NCBI GenBank assembly: GCA_029582265.1
Contig: CM055837.1
Location: forward strand, 6,957,926 to 7,021,925
Length of the DNA stretch: 64,000 nucleotides
Direction: 5' to 3'
Source: Zoroaster sp. YZ-2022
Lineage: Eukaryota > Echinodermata > Asteroidea > Forcipulatida > Zoroasteridae
Shown: piece after piece, positions 58,101-64,000 of the stretch
Layout: each line of letters opens with the position of its first letter
How positions within the stretch are numbered: position 1 is the first letter of the stretch
Notes under the pieces: model-generated
Told to the model about the DNA's origin: nothing
What the model saw: the letters and a program-made list of their open reading frames with translations, nothing else
The model's database searches: none
Program-made: the position numbers and the translations under genes

Positions 58101-58618
58101 CTTCCCTCTCTCTCTCGCAGGTAGAAAGCATGTAGGCTACATAAAGTGATTAAGAATACGTCAAATTAGAAGAAACATCTTGTGATTGAGCTGTTATTAA
58201 TGATCAATGGAAATAATGAATAATGAAAAAAAGCCTCATGTGTTTTCGAAATTTCCCGGACGCAAATCTATGACTTTCATTCTCTTGGCCTAAAATGGAA
58301 TTTGTTAAATCTTAACCATTTCACTTTTGTAAATTGTAACAGACTAATTAGTTTAAAACAAGGTGGCCATGCCCATGGGGAATCATTATTACTTGATAAA
58401 GCCAAAGGCTAAAGTTACAATGCCACTTTGAAAAGAACAGGTAAGCATGCCGTAACTGGTCAATGTAATTTTCTACACAAATATTAATTTTACAAAAGAC
58501 GAAATACGAACAAATTTCTCCTCAAACTTTTCCACGAATAGTTACAATATTTACTCACTTTTGCACCATCCTTTAGCATCTGCCCGATTCCGGGAGCCTG
58601 TGGCACTCGTAGAGCCAT
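40108..58618 (-). CDS. CCT8: CCT8, chaperonin TCP-1 theta subunit (13 coding exons, complete)
   Basis: Exons in transcript order: 58559-58618, 54161-54331, 52832-52963, 51744-51813, 50858-50986, 49881-49936, 49298-49435, 48611-48682, 47331-47592, 45819-45934, 44964-45200, 43375-43494, 40108-40179. They total 1635 nt in consistent phase: 544 aa (human 548). It is one of eight subunits of the cytosolic TRiC/CCT ring, which folds actin, tubulin and other proteins with ATP. Group II chaperonin motifs are present: TFGPFGMNK (46-54), NDAATI (67-72), GDGTN (98-102), GGKVGDMALH, RGSTDNLMDDIERAVDDG and VPGGGATE (407-414). The C-terminus ends in an acidic QDDD. All splice sites are GT/AG. Introns carry many MITEs but exons are clean. 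Confidence 0.97.
40278..42380. mobile_element. CAGAG-ended TIR transposon, 7-bp TSD
   Basis: 2.1 kb with CAGAGCTGCCAAC / GTTGGCAGCTCTG ends and AACTATG on both sides (40271-40277, 42381-42387). Left subterminal text repeats CTTCCG motifs. No transposase frame seen. It fills most of CCT8 intron 12. Superfamily not assigned. Confidence 0.8.
42395..42842. mobile_element. MITE, GGCC family, copy 4, interrupted
   Basis: Starts GGCCCCCC near 42395 and ends TTGGCC. The family core is split at AATTCCAATCGAT by the CAGACAT element (42613-42729). Confidence 0.75.
42613..42729. mobile_element. MITE with CAGACATnCAACTT ends, nested in the GGCC MITE
   Basis: 117 bp, same family as 2924-3067. The flanks AATCGAT / AATTGAT represent the target duplication; sister GGCC copies read AATTGATCCAGC straight through. 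Confidence 0.85.
43375..43494 (-). CDS. CCT8: CCT8 coding exon 12
   Basis: Residues 482-521: VKDMLEAGVMDAYLTKYWGI...LRVDQ. Acceptor TTGTTACAG|GCG, donor CAG|GTAAAC. Confidence 0.96.
43974..44788. mobile_element. CAGAG-ended TIR transposon, 6-bp TSD
   Basis: 815 bp with CAGAGATGCCAC / GTGGCATCTCTG ends and ATATAG at 43968-43973 and 44789-44794. Its end resembles the 40278-42380 element (CAGAGnTGCCA). A fragment with the same right end lies near 53520-53536. In CCT8 intron 11. Confidence 0.82.
44964..45200 (-). CDS. CCT8: CCT8 coding exon 11
   Basis: Residues 403-481, opening DPRFVPGGGATEIELAK and ending GFDIE. Acceptor ACCCCAG|GAT, donor GAG|GTAAAT. Confidence 0.96.
45819..45934 (-). CDS. 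CCT8: CCT8 coding exon 10
   Basis: Residues 364-402 with RGSTDNLMDDIERAVDDG, the intermediate-domain signature. Acceptor TTCCACAG|ATG, donor AAG|GTACTG. Confidence 0.96.
46194..46495. mobile_element. piggyBac-like MITE (CCCTCCT family), partial right end
   Basis: TTAACCCTCCT left end and the shared interior (GTTTTGACCGTTGACCC, GTGCACACAGGGGCA, CTGTAAATGTACTTACTACA); the right end is decayed (ATACGATTAA). Confidence 0.68.
46682..46930. mobile_element. MITE with about 55-bp TIRs, GAGGGCCAAAGTCATGG
   Basis: 249 bp. The inverted ends match over about 55 bp, including GGTACAGC, AAGCCTTTGAGAAGCCTGG and CCAGGCCCAGGC. GC-richer than its surroundings and able to form a strong hairpin. In CCT8 intron 9. 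Confidence 0.85.
47331..47592 (-). CDS. CCT8: CCT8 coding exon 9
   Basis: Residues 277-363 plus one base: apical domain with VVVSGGKVGDMALHFLNKY and the conserved WDLRRV...ATALPRL. Acceptor CTACAG|CAA, donor CAAG|GTAAAA. Confidence 0.96.
48611..48682 (-). CDS. CCT8: CCT8 coding exon 8
   Basis: Residues 253-276: GTVLIKSAIELLDYSKGEE. Acceptor TCCGCTAG|GGT, donor CTG|GTGAGA. Confidence 0.94.
48821..48940. repeat. Tandem repeat, 20-bp unit, 6 copies
   Basis: Unit GACAGAGAGACAAACCAACT, near-perfect. The minus-strand frames read as a repetitive VSLSVGLSLCQLVCLS pattern and are not a gene. In CCT8 intron 7. Confidence 0.97.
49298..49435 (-). CDS. CCT8: CCT8 coding exon 7
   Basis: Residues 207-252: VQGMVFKKHVEGTIKKVDNAK..., start of the apical domain. 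Acceptor CTTCCAG|GGG, donor AAA|GTGAGT. Confidence 0.95.
49881..49936 (-). CDS. CCT8: CCT8 coding exon 6
   Basis: Residues 188-206, VQTKAKTFNVDNVRTTKIL, matching human FNVDNIRVCKIL. Acceptor AGTTGCAG|TCC, donor CTT|GTAAGT. Found by reading; too short for an ORF scan. Confidence 0.94.
50180..50736. mobile_element. Palindromic MITE (GGAATCGGTGTCC family), interrupted
   Basis: The left half (GGAATCGGTGTCCTAGTT) and right half (CTAGCACTCCGATTCC) match 35512-35734 and 60351-60558. Between them lies a further insertion at about 50308-50640, with ends TTGTGTGCCCGGAAG / CTTCCAGGCACACAA and repeated GGTCGTAAG text. Confidence 0.72.
50858..50986 (-). CDS. CCT8: CCT8 coding exon 5
   Basis: Residues 145-187 plus one base, with TAVMSKQYGNEDFFASLIAKAC. 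Acceptor CCTGTAG|ATC, donor GCG|GTAAGT. Confidence 0.95.
51063..51261. repeat. Near-perfect 199-bp palindrome
   Basis: Arms of about 90 bp (for example AAGACTAATTGCGGTGAC / GTCACCGCAATTAGTCTTAC and TTAGTTCTGAAAAGAACTGG / its complement) with few mismatches and a spacer of only a few bases near 51161. ATTTTTTATCAAG occurs on both sides (51009-51022, 51258-51271), a possible target duplication. In CCT8 intron 4. Confidence 0.9.
51340..51602. mobile_element. TIR element (TTTAGGGAACACCGG), second copy
   Basis: Same family as 39248-39470, with a damaged left end and an intact right end (CCCTAAATTGTTTTGAGTAG). In CCT8 intron 4. Confidence 0.78.
51744..51813 (-). CDS. CCT8: CCT8 coding exon 4
   Basis: Residues 122-144 plus one base: GLSPTEIIEGYEIARKK. 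Acceptor ATTTGCAG|GGC, donor CCAG|GTTTGT. Confidence 0.94.
52151..52737. mobile_element. piggyBac-like MITE with expanded 44-bp internal tandem repeat
   Basis: TTAACCCCAACTCCCTAG to GGTTAGGGTTAA. Interior as in 37589-37833 (reverse). The terminal segment CTCCCTAGGCCCATTTGC...CCTGAATCC is repeated 6 times in tandem (52159-52420), where the sister copy has it once. Confidence 0.88.
52832..52963 (-). CDS. CCT8: CCT8 coding exon 3
   Basis: Residues 78-121 with the ATPase GDGTN motif at 98-102. Acceptor CTGCCAG|GTC, donor ATG|GTAAGA. Confidence 0.96.
53042..53437. mobile_element. MITE, TAA|GGCC family, copy 5 (best preserved)
   Basis: 396 bp, TAA|GGCCAAAAAAAAAGTCTCC to GGAGATTTTTTTTTTTGGCC|TAA. 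The full interior is shared with copies 1-4. In CCT8 intron 2. Confidence 0.85.
54161..54331 (-). CDS. CCT8: CCT8 coding exon 2
   Basis: Residues 21-77: YYNGLEEAIYRN..., the nucleotide-binding TFGPFGMNK and NDAATI. Acceptor CTTCCAG|TAT, donor GAG|GTATGC. Confidence 0.96.
54434..57560. mobile_element. TIR element AGAATATC...GACATTCT, interrupted by a 2.3-kb element
   Basis: Left and right parts match 17599-18051; the match stops at GATTAC (55193) and resumes at CTATTGG (57511). In CCT8 intron 1. Confidence 0.82.
55195..57509. mobile_element. 2.3-kb piggyBac-like non-autonomous element, TTAA|CCCTAACC ends
   Basis: TTAACCCTAACCACCCC at the left and GGGGGTTAGGGTTAA at the right, inserted into the 54434-57560 element. 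The interior has TGTTGGACTTTGA repeats (55240-55510), a small foldback (55830-56049; CGTCGTGTC...GACACGACG ends with GATACGACGTTTTTGCA repeats) and a duplicated ~130-bp AT-rich block (56685-56800 and 56830-56950). No transposase frame. Confidence 0.82.
57673..58290. mobile_element. TIR element GGCC...GAATGAAAGTCATAGATTTG, uninterrupted copy
   Basis: Same family as 33341-34196 in the opposite orientation, TAA on both sides, without the foldback insert. In CCT8 intron 1. Confidence 0.85.
58559..58618 (-). CDS. CCT8: CCT8 coding exon 1
   Basis: Residues 1-20, MALRVPQAPGIGQMLKDGAK, matching the family start. Donor AAA|GTGAGT. Confidence 0.95.
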
Positions 58619-59839
58619 GTTTCACAGGTTTTGTTTGATGAAAAAGCTGTAGATTCTGAAAATAATTTTGGAACCTTCTAGAAATACACGGTAACTAACG
58701 TTGTGATTCACACCAAACTAGCAAGCATGACAAGCTAGCGATAAATGCACCGTGAATGGGTGCGGGGACCATGTGCATTTGGGCCGATGTGCGAATTTCA
58801 CCAATTAGGGATTTACAATCAACAGAGGGCGTGAAATTGTTTCACCATTATTACTGAATAGGCCTAGTTCGGGTATTTTGTATGTCTCGTGTCTACATGT
58901 CTTTGTTTTGCCAATTCGTCTGTCAGTATGGTTTTCAATGTGATGACCGTAAAATGTAGGTCCGGTCTTTTTGTATGTTGCTTTTTATTTATTATTTGTT
59001 GTAGTTTTGCTTTTAATAAACATAATTTTATTATATAAAGTGTAGTATATATTCCATTTATTTAAAAACAAGCTTTTATTAAGAAGAAAGGCACGCTATA
59101 CGCTGATTTACGTATTGCTATCAGTTTTGATATAACTTCACTTATACATTCTTTGTCTTAAAACGATAAAACCGTGGAGACCTGATTGGCTATTTAAAAA
59201 TAATGATAATAATTTTAAAAATACGCAAAAAACAGTGAATATTATTGCACTATTTTTATCGTCCGAACTCCCGAACCTCCGAACCCTACTTCGTGTTGAT
59301 CATTGGAAAATTCAGCATACTATACCAGCAGCTAGCTAGCTAGCTGGCGATCGATCGCCCGGCGCGGCCGGGCGGGCATCAACATTATGGTGTAGCGCCA
59401 CCAACGATTCAACAGTGCAATCAATTATGTTATTTTCTAAAATGCATGTTTTTTATGAAAACAGCTTAAATATTTCTTAGTCGTCGATCGGCGACGTTGA
59501 CACATACCGATCCTCAGCGTTAATCAAGTCTGACAAACCAGAAATATTGCAGGGAAGGCTGGACACAACAATTGGACACGGTGGACCGTTCAATCGTAAA
59601 ATCAAGAGGTAATTTAACTGACACTAACATTATTACTTAGGCCCTACTGAGTTTTTAGATGAGATTGTCACGGCGGCGGTGTGAATAGCCAGTGAAATGT
59701 GAATGCACATCCAGGCATTTGCCAGTGCAGTGAATGAATGCACTGATCAGTTTTTACATGAAGACACGGATATGATAGGTATGTGATATATGTGCAGATC
59801 TGTAGCTAGCTTCTGTTGCCGATTGAACTGTGGGAACAA
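58619..59839. other. CCT8 upstream region
   Basis: Likely holds the CCT8 5' UTR and promoter near 58620-58760; no TATA box is recognised. At 59333-59375 there is an (AGCT)n run followed by GATCGATCG and GC-rich GGCGCGGCCGGGCGGGC. No coding homology. Confidence 0.45.
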
Positions 59840-59969
59840 CTATAGAATGCAGGGCCACACCGAAGGTTACTTCTTATAAATTTACGTAATCCGACTTAAA
59901 AATACACAACTGCGGTTCCTAGGTCAAATTCAGAAAAAGGTGTTGAAAATTTGGCCCTGCATTCTATAG
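59840..59969. mobile_element. 130-bp MITE, CTATAGAATGCAGGGCCA ends
   Basis: 18-bp perfect inverted ends (CTATAGAATGCAGGGCCA / TGGCCCTGCATTCTATAG), non-coding. Confidence 0.8.
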
Positions 59970-60167
59970 GAAAGAGTGTTCATATAAATATAGCAACCAT
60001 TTGTTGTCAACTAAGTCTAACTAATGTCATATGTAACTTACTTCATAAGGTGTTTTTTCCTCTTATTTAGCCGACAACATTACCAACATCTTACTGGATG
60101 TTTATGTGCACAAATTAATTGCTCAAAATTTCCCTAATTTTTCTTTTCATAACCTCACTTGACTCCA

Positions 60168-60343
60168 ATAGACCTTATGCACATGACGTCATTTGAGTAG
60201 GGCGCCCTCGGCTAGAGGTCAAAAGAAGGTTGCTCATTGGCCCAATCTGTGCGCCGCGCGTGTATAGATGTGCGTTTTCCATTGTTTCATCATCGTTTTA
60301 CCTCTAAGATGGCGGCGTGATGACGTCAATGCATAAGGTCTAT
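60168..60343. mobile_element. 176-bp MITE with CRE-like palindromes in its ends
   Basis: Ends ATAGACCTTATGCACATGACGTCA and TGACGTCAATGCATAAGGTCTAT. TGACGTCA near each end matches the CREB/ATF site; AAGATGGCGGC near 60306-60316 resembles a YY1 site. About 2.5 kb upstream of the GPCR. Confidence 0.75.
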
Positions 60344-60350
60344 TTCCTCT

Positions 60351-60558
60351 CCTTAAAATGGACAGCATCATCACAATCAGAGCCGACTTTCAACAGGGCA
60401 TGGAATCGGTGTCCTAGTTTAACTTTTAAGATTGAACACAGTGACTGAAAATTACTGGTAATATGACCTTATCATGTGGGGTATTATTTTCAGTCATTGA
60501 GTTAGTATAAAACTAGCACTCATTCCATGCCCTGTTGATCGTGAAAATATTGTTCCTT
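60351..60558. mobile_element. Palindromic MITE (GGAATCGGTGTCC family), third copy
   Basis: Begins near AAAATGGACAGCATC and ends TGTTCCTTT, with GCATGGAATCGGTGTCC and a matching CATTCCATGCCC. The following piggyBac-like element abuts it, as at 35733. Confidence 0.7.
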
Positions 60559-60881
60559 TAACTCTCCTACCATTTGAAACCATTCAAAATTTCCACTTAC
60601 CAAAATGCCCATTGGTGTTGTACACACATGGTGATACCATTTGAACAGTGTTGGTATCAAGCTTTACTACCATTCAAATCCATTCAAATGCATAGAGGGT
60701 CCATTGATTCACCACTTAGAAATATCCAAACAAGGTTTTGTATTAGCTGACCTACCATTTAAAACCATTTGGGGGAATCAATACTGTACACAGTTATTTC
60801 ACCATTCAAAACCACAAAAGCGAATGGTTTCAAATGGTGGATCAACTTGTATGAAAAAGGTACCAGAAGTAGGAGGGTTAA
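60558..60881. mobile_element. piggyBac-like MITE, TTAA|CTCTCCTACC ends
   Basis: 324 bp from TTAACTCTCCTACC to GTAGGAGGGTTAA. The interior has repeated CCATTTGAAACCATT-type motifs in both orientations. Confidence 0.8.
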
Positions 60882-61500
60882 GTTTGTTGTACATCATTTA
60901 CAAAGGAAATTTGGTAATGTTTGTCATATTTCAGGGGTGTGATTTGTCTGGATTTTTCCAGATTTTTCCAGATTTTTTGATTTTCACAAATCGTATACTT
61001 TGTGATCCCTCCGGATTTTAAAGATTTAAACAATAAAGGAAAGCAAATCAAATGCTCAGAACTATAGATTTCACCCCAGCGCTATTCACAACAGTGGCCC
61101 CAATATCCCAAGCAAAATTTACGCGGATTTTTCAAAACTGCCCAATCACTCCCATGCATATTTAGAGAAAGGCGGCAGTTTGTACAGTGTTTCTCCATTT
61201 AGATGCAAAAAAGAAATCTAATGAAACAAATCATGACTATACTTTGCACATATTGTAATAGTTTGTCCTTTATCGATCATGGCCACTCCCAACTACTAAA
61301 TTCTGTTCTTTAGCAACCTTCAGTACATACATGTACAAGCCTGCTGTCCTTTCCAAGTAATCTTACAAAATCAACTGTGTGCCACCCAAGGCCACTACAG
61401 TGCACAGAAGGGTAACCATAGGAGGCCACTGGCAACAGCTAATGGCTTGGAGTGGCCTGAATGGGTTGTTTCAAAAATTGCATTGATTGTAGGAGGGTTT

Positions 61501-61815
61501 CAAGTTCTGGTGTTAGCAACATAATGTGGGTTCGAATCACGGCCGTGACACTTGTGTCCTTGAGCAAGACACTTAATCATAATTGCTTCTCTCCACCCAG
61601 GGATTAAATGGATACCTGTGAAGGCAGACTTGGTTTGCTCTATATGCGCTAGAAATGGCAGCAATTGAGCTGTATACTCCCCAGGGAGCTGAGATGGTTT
61701 CAGGAATGATTTATGAGCCTTATGAGCAGGGATAATAATATAATGCGCCTTGAGCACCACTTAGTTGGTGGATACGTGCGCTATATAAATCCACACATTA
61801 TTATTATTATTAATA
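61501..61815 (+). mobile_element. SINE, 5'-truncated copy
   Basis: Starts within the tRNA head at CAAGTTCTGGTGTTAGC, keeps box B GGTTCGAATC, the body, and the 3' end GCGCCTTGAGC...GTGGATACGTGCGC with (TTA)n. Inserted at the right end of a CCCTCCTAC-type MITE (GTAGGAGGGTTT at about 61488-61500). Confidence 0.87.
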
Positions 61816-62179
61816 CTATTTGCTTAATTTTCTGTCTACAGATGTGACGTTGCGATCTTTTCAGTGCATTGTTTACTGTGAGTTACCACAGAAACAAGAC
61901 GCAACATGGACCGTACCACACTGTAGCATACAAACTGGAAAGTGTGTAGCTCTCATGGGAATATAAGCAGTGGCCTGATGTTATACATGTATAAACACAT
62001 AACGATTAATGATGTAAACACTTGATGGAGGAAGGGGTGATTTATAAACGTGTCCGACAGGGAGTTTGTACATTTTCATCTGGTAGAAAATGACATTGTT
62101 CACGGAGAGAGAAGAGACTTGATGTTGCAGGAAACCAAATATGATTACCGGGCGAGGAAGGCACGGGCGTTGATCAACA

Positions 62180-62500
62180 CTGATGCATGTTTTTGAACAA
62201 CCGTCAAAAATTTTTGCCTCCGTGGTTTTCTAATTACTGTGTTTGTTGCTCGTTATTACCCACATATCGGCTTACCCTGTGGTTTTTTTTTTTCAATAGA
62301 AATCTACACATTACCCATGTGGTGTTTTCAGCAGCACTGACGCATGTTTTTGAACAACTGTTGAGAATGGTTGTATCAGTGGTTTCTCTAATTACACAGA
62401 TAACAAGCTTGCTGGGTGTTTGTGGCTTGGTAATTACACACATAACGAGCTTACCCTGTGGTTTTCAACAGACATCTATGCATAATCGAGTGGGCATCCA
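62180..62500. repeat. Imperfect ~155-bp direct duplication upstream of the GPCR
   Basis: Both halves contain GCATGTTTTTGAACAAC, a GTGGTTT-CTAATTAC block and GAGCTTACCCTGTGG-type text. Probably 5' flank or UTR; the open frame across it has no family match. Confidence 0.65.
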
Positions 62501-62806
62501 TGGAAAAAAATTAACAGCAACTCGGAAATACCAAACTTGCCGTGCAAGAAATGCACCTTTGACTTTCAGTATTAAACAGTTGTGGAAATGCATGAAAAGT
62601 CATAAAATATTGGACATTTTCAGAAATGAATGAGTGGATTGCAGCTGCGACCATGAATTAGAGAGTATCCTCCTGATGTGATCAGTAGTCGGAGAAGTGC
62701 CCGTCATCATCACCACTTCAGCAAAATGTATGAAATGCCCAGGAACAGCAATAAAAGTGAACTTTCATCGGTGCTTTTAGATTTCGATTAGCACTGTTTT
62801 ACTACT

Positions 62807-63970
62807 ATGACTTTGTCAGTGGATCCTCCAAGTACAGCAAAGAGCAACATTGGCAGCATGGCACCCACTGACAGCACCATGGTGACGTCATTGCCCAACG
62901 ACACTAGCATGACTTGGCAGCCGTACAACAACAGCACCATGATGCCAATTTTGACACTGGGGGCTATCGTGCCACTGACGATTATCATGGTTAGCATGAT
63001 CTTCATCAGCGTTTTAGGAAACAGCATTGTGTGCCTGATTGTGCACCAGAAGCCCGCCATGCGTTCCGCTATTAATCTACTGCTGGCCAACCTGGCCTTT
63101 GCCGACATCATGGTGGCGCTCTTTTGCATGCCGTTCGCGCTCATTACTTTAATCAAGGGGGACAAGCTCCTCGAGACGGTCATGTGCAAGATAACGGCCT
63201 TCCTTTATATCTTCTTTGTCGCGGAGGCAACGTTCATCTTGGCTACGATATCGGTGGATCGGTACTTCATCATTGTCCGTCGGAAGGACAAGCTGAACCC
63301 CTACAGAGCTAAGATAGTCATCGGTGTGTCCTGGGTGAGTAGCTTCCTGGTCGCCTTTCCACCCGTTGTGGGTTGGGCCAACTTTGGATTCTCACCCGGT
63401 CAAGTGCAGTGTCAGGTTCAGTTTTCCGATACTGCCGACAAAGCCTACATCGTTTGTCTCTACCTCGCTATTTTCTACATTCCCTGTGCCGCCATGTCTT
63501 TCTCGTACCTGTTCATTCTCAACACAGTGCGACGGAACTCGCTGCGCGTCCAGAACCACCCGGAGTCGCTCAGCATCAGCCAGGCCAACAAGCTGGGTCT
63601 GACGACCCTGCCCCGCCCATCTCGGGTCAACATGGACATGAGTTTCAAGACGCGTGCCTTCACCACCATCCTCCTGCTGTTCATCGTTTTCATCATGTGC
63701 TGGGCACCCTCAGCCATCGGCATGTACGTGGAACTCTTCTCGGACTTCCACAGAATGAGCACCTTCGCAGAGGCCGTCGTCCTGTGGCTCACTTATCTCA
63801 ACTCGGCCTTCAACCCTATCATTTACTGCTGGCGGATCAAAAAATTCCGGGAAGCTTGCCGGGAACTAGCCCCCAAGACGTTTCGACTCCTGCCCAAGCT
63901 ACCGGGCCGGACACGCAGACGGATACGCCCTAGTGCAATGTACGAGTGCAATGAACAATCTTCAGTTTGA
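62807..63970 (+). CDS. Class A GPCR, GPR63/GPR45 (PSP24)-like, intronless
   Basis: 387 aa, seven-transmembrane rhodopsin-family receptor at the plasma membrane. N-glycosylation sites lie at N31 (NDT) and N41/N42 (NNST). Seen: TM1 LGNSIVCL, TM2 LAFAD (96-100), Cys127 and Cys202 as the likely disulfide, DRY at 151-153, KLNPYRAK in loop 2, CWAP in TM6 (298-301) and NPIIY in TM7 (336-340). Closest recognised family is vertebrate GPR63/GPR45, by MRSAINLLLA, KLNPYRAK, SxASKLGL-like SQANKLGL, FKTRAFTTIL, WRIKKF and the C-terminal LPG.T.RRIRPSA.Y segment. Ligands of the vertebrate receptors are uncertain (lysolipid and sphingolipid proposals exist). The start is the first ATG with in-frame stops upstream. 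A co-ortholog of both GPR63 and GPR45 is likely, so no single symbol is given. Confidence 0.93.
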   Translation: MTLSVDPPSTAKSNIGSMAPTDSTMVTSLPNDTSMTWQPYNNSTMMPILTLGAIVPLTIIMVSMIFISVLGNSIVCLIVHQKPAMRSAINLLLANLAFADIMVALFCMPFALITLIKGDKLLETVMCKITAFLYIFFVAEATFILATISVDRYFIIVRRKDKLNPYRAKIVIGVSWVSSFLVAFPPVVGWANFGFSPGQVQCQVQFSDTADKAYIVCLYLAIFYIPCAAMSFSYLFILNTVRRNSLRVQNHPESLSISQANKLGLTTLPRPSRVNMDMSFKTRAFTTILLLFIVFIMCWAPSAIGMYVELFSDFHRMSTFAEAVVLWLTYLNSAFNPIIYCWRIKKFREACRELAPKTFRLLPKLPGRTRRRIRPSAMYECNEQSSV

Positions 63971-64000
63971 CAGTTGGTATATTTATTTATTTTAAAATTT

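Noticed and set aside
62187..62633. 148-aa ORF upstream of the GPCR
   Set aside because: Spans an imperfect direct duplication, has no recognisable domain and low-complexity hydrophobic runs; more likely 5' flank.

Overview
The window is animal genomic DNA, AT-rich, intron-rich and packed with transposons. Conserved splice structures, a GPR63/GPR45-type receptor, a head-to-head RABL3/GTF2E1 pair and non-LTR retrotransposons with 2A-like motifs point to a marine invertebrate, probably a deuterostome. An echinoderm seems most likely, but the species cannot be fixed from the sequence.

Four protein-coding genes were rebuilt exon by exon from homology, GT/AG splice sites and phase. (1) RABL3, minus strand, 76-33054: 8 coding exons over 33 kb, 238 aa, complete. 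A second candidate copy of exon 7 lies in frame at 4604-4654. (2) GTF2E1 (TFIIE alpha), plus strand, 34297-37152: 5 coding exons, 424 aa. It is divergent from RABL3, and a probable non-coding first exon ends near 33210, so the two genes probably share a promoter. (3) CCT8 (chaperonin theta subunit), minus strand, 40108-58618: 13 coding exons, 544 aa, convergent with GTF2E1. (4) An intronless class A GPCR of the GPR63/GPR45 (PSP24) type, plus strand, 62807-63970.

Introns and spacers are mosaics of transposons. RABL3 introns hold three copies of one CR1/L2-like LINE: a full-length minus-strand copy at 7656-12162, and a plus-strand copy at 20284-25605 whose 5' UTR is interrupted by a 5'-truncated copy of the same family (20415-21945). 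A tRNA-derived SINE (6258-6613, 31466-31587, 61501-61815) shares its 3' tail with this LINE, so the LINE is the likely source of its mobilisation. Several non-autonomous DNA transposon groups recur: TTAA|CCCT ends (piggyBac-like), TAA|GG(C) ends (Harbinger-like), a 3.9-kb element with 64-bp perfect TIRs, CAGAG-ended elements, and TA-flanked elements. Many are nested, and several insertions have a matching empty site elsewhere in the window.

Layout: 1-33 kb RABL3 with its repeat-filled introns; 33.05-34.3 kb divergent promoter and a transposon-filled spacer; 34.3-37.2 kb GTF2E1; 37.2-40.1 kb convergent intergenic repeats; 40.1-58.6 kb CCT8; 58.6-62.8 kb intergenic MITEs and a SINE; 62.8-64 kb the GPCR. 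No operon logic applies. RABL3, GTF2E1 and CCT8 are housekeeping genes; the GPCR is an independent neighbour.
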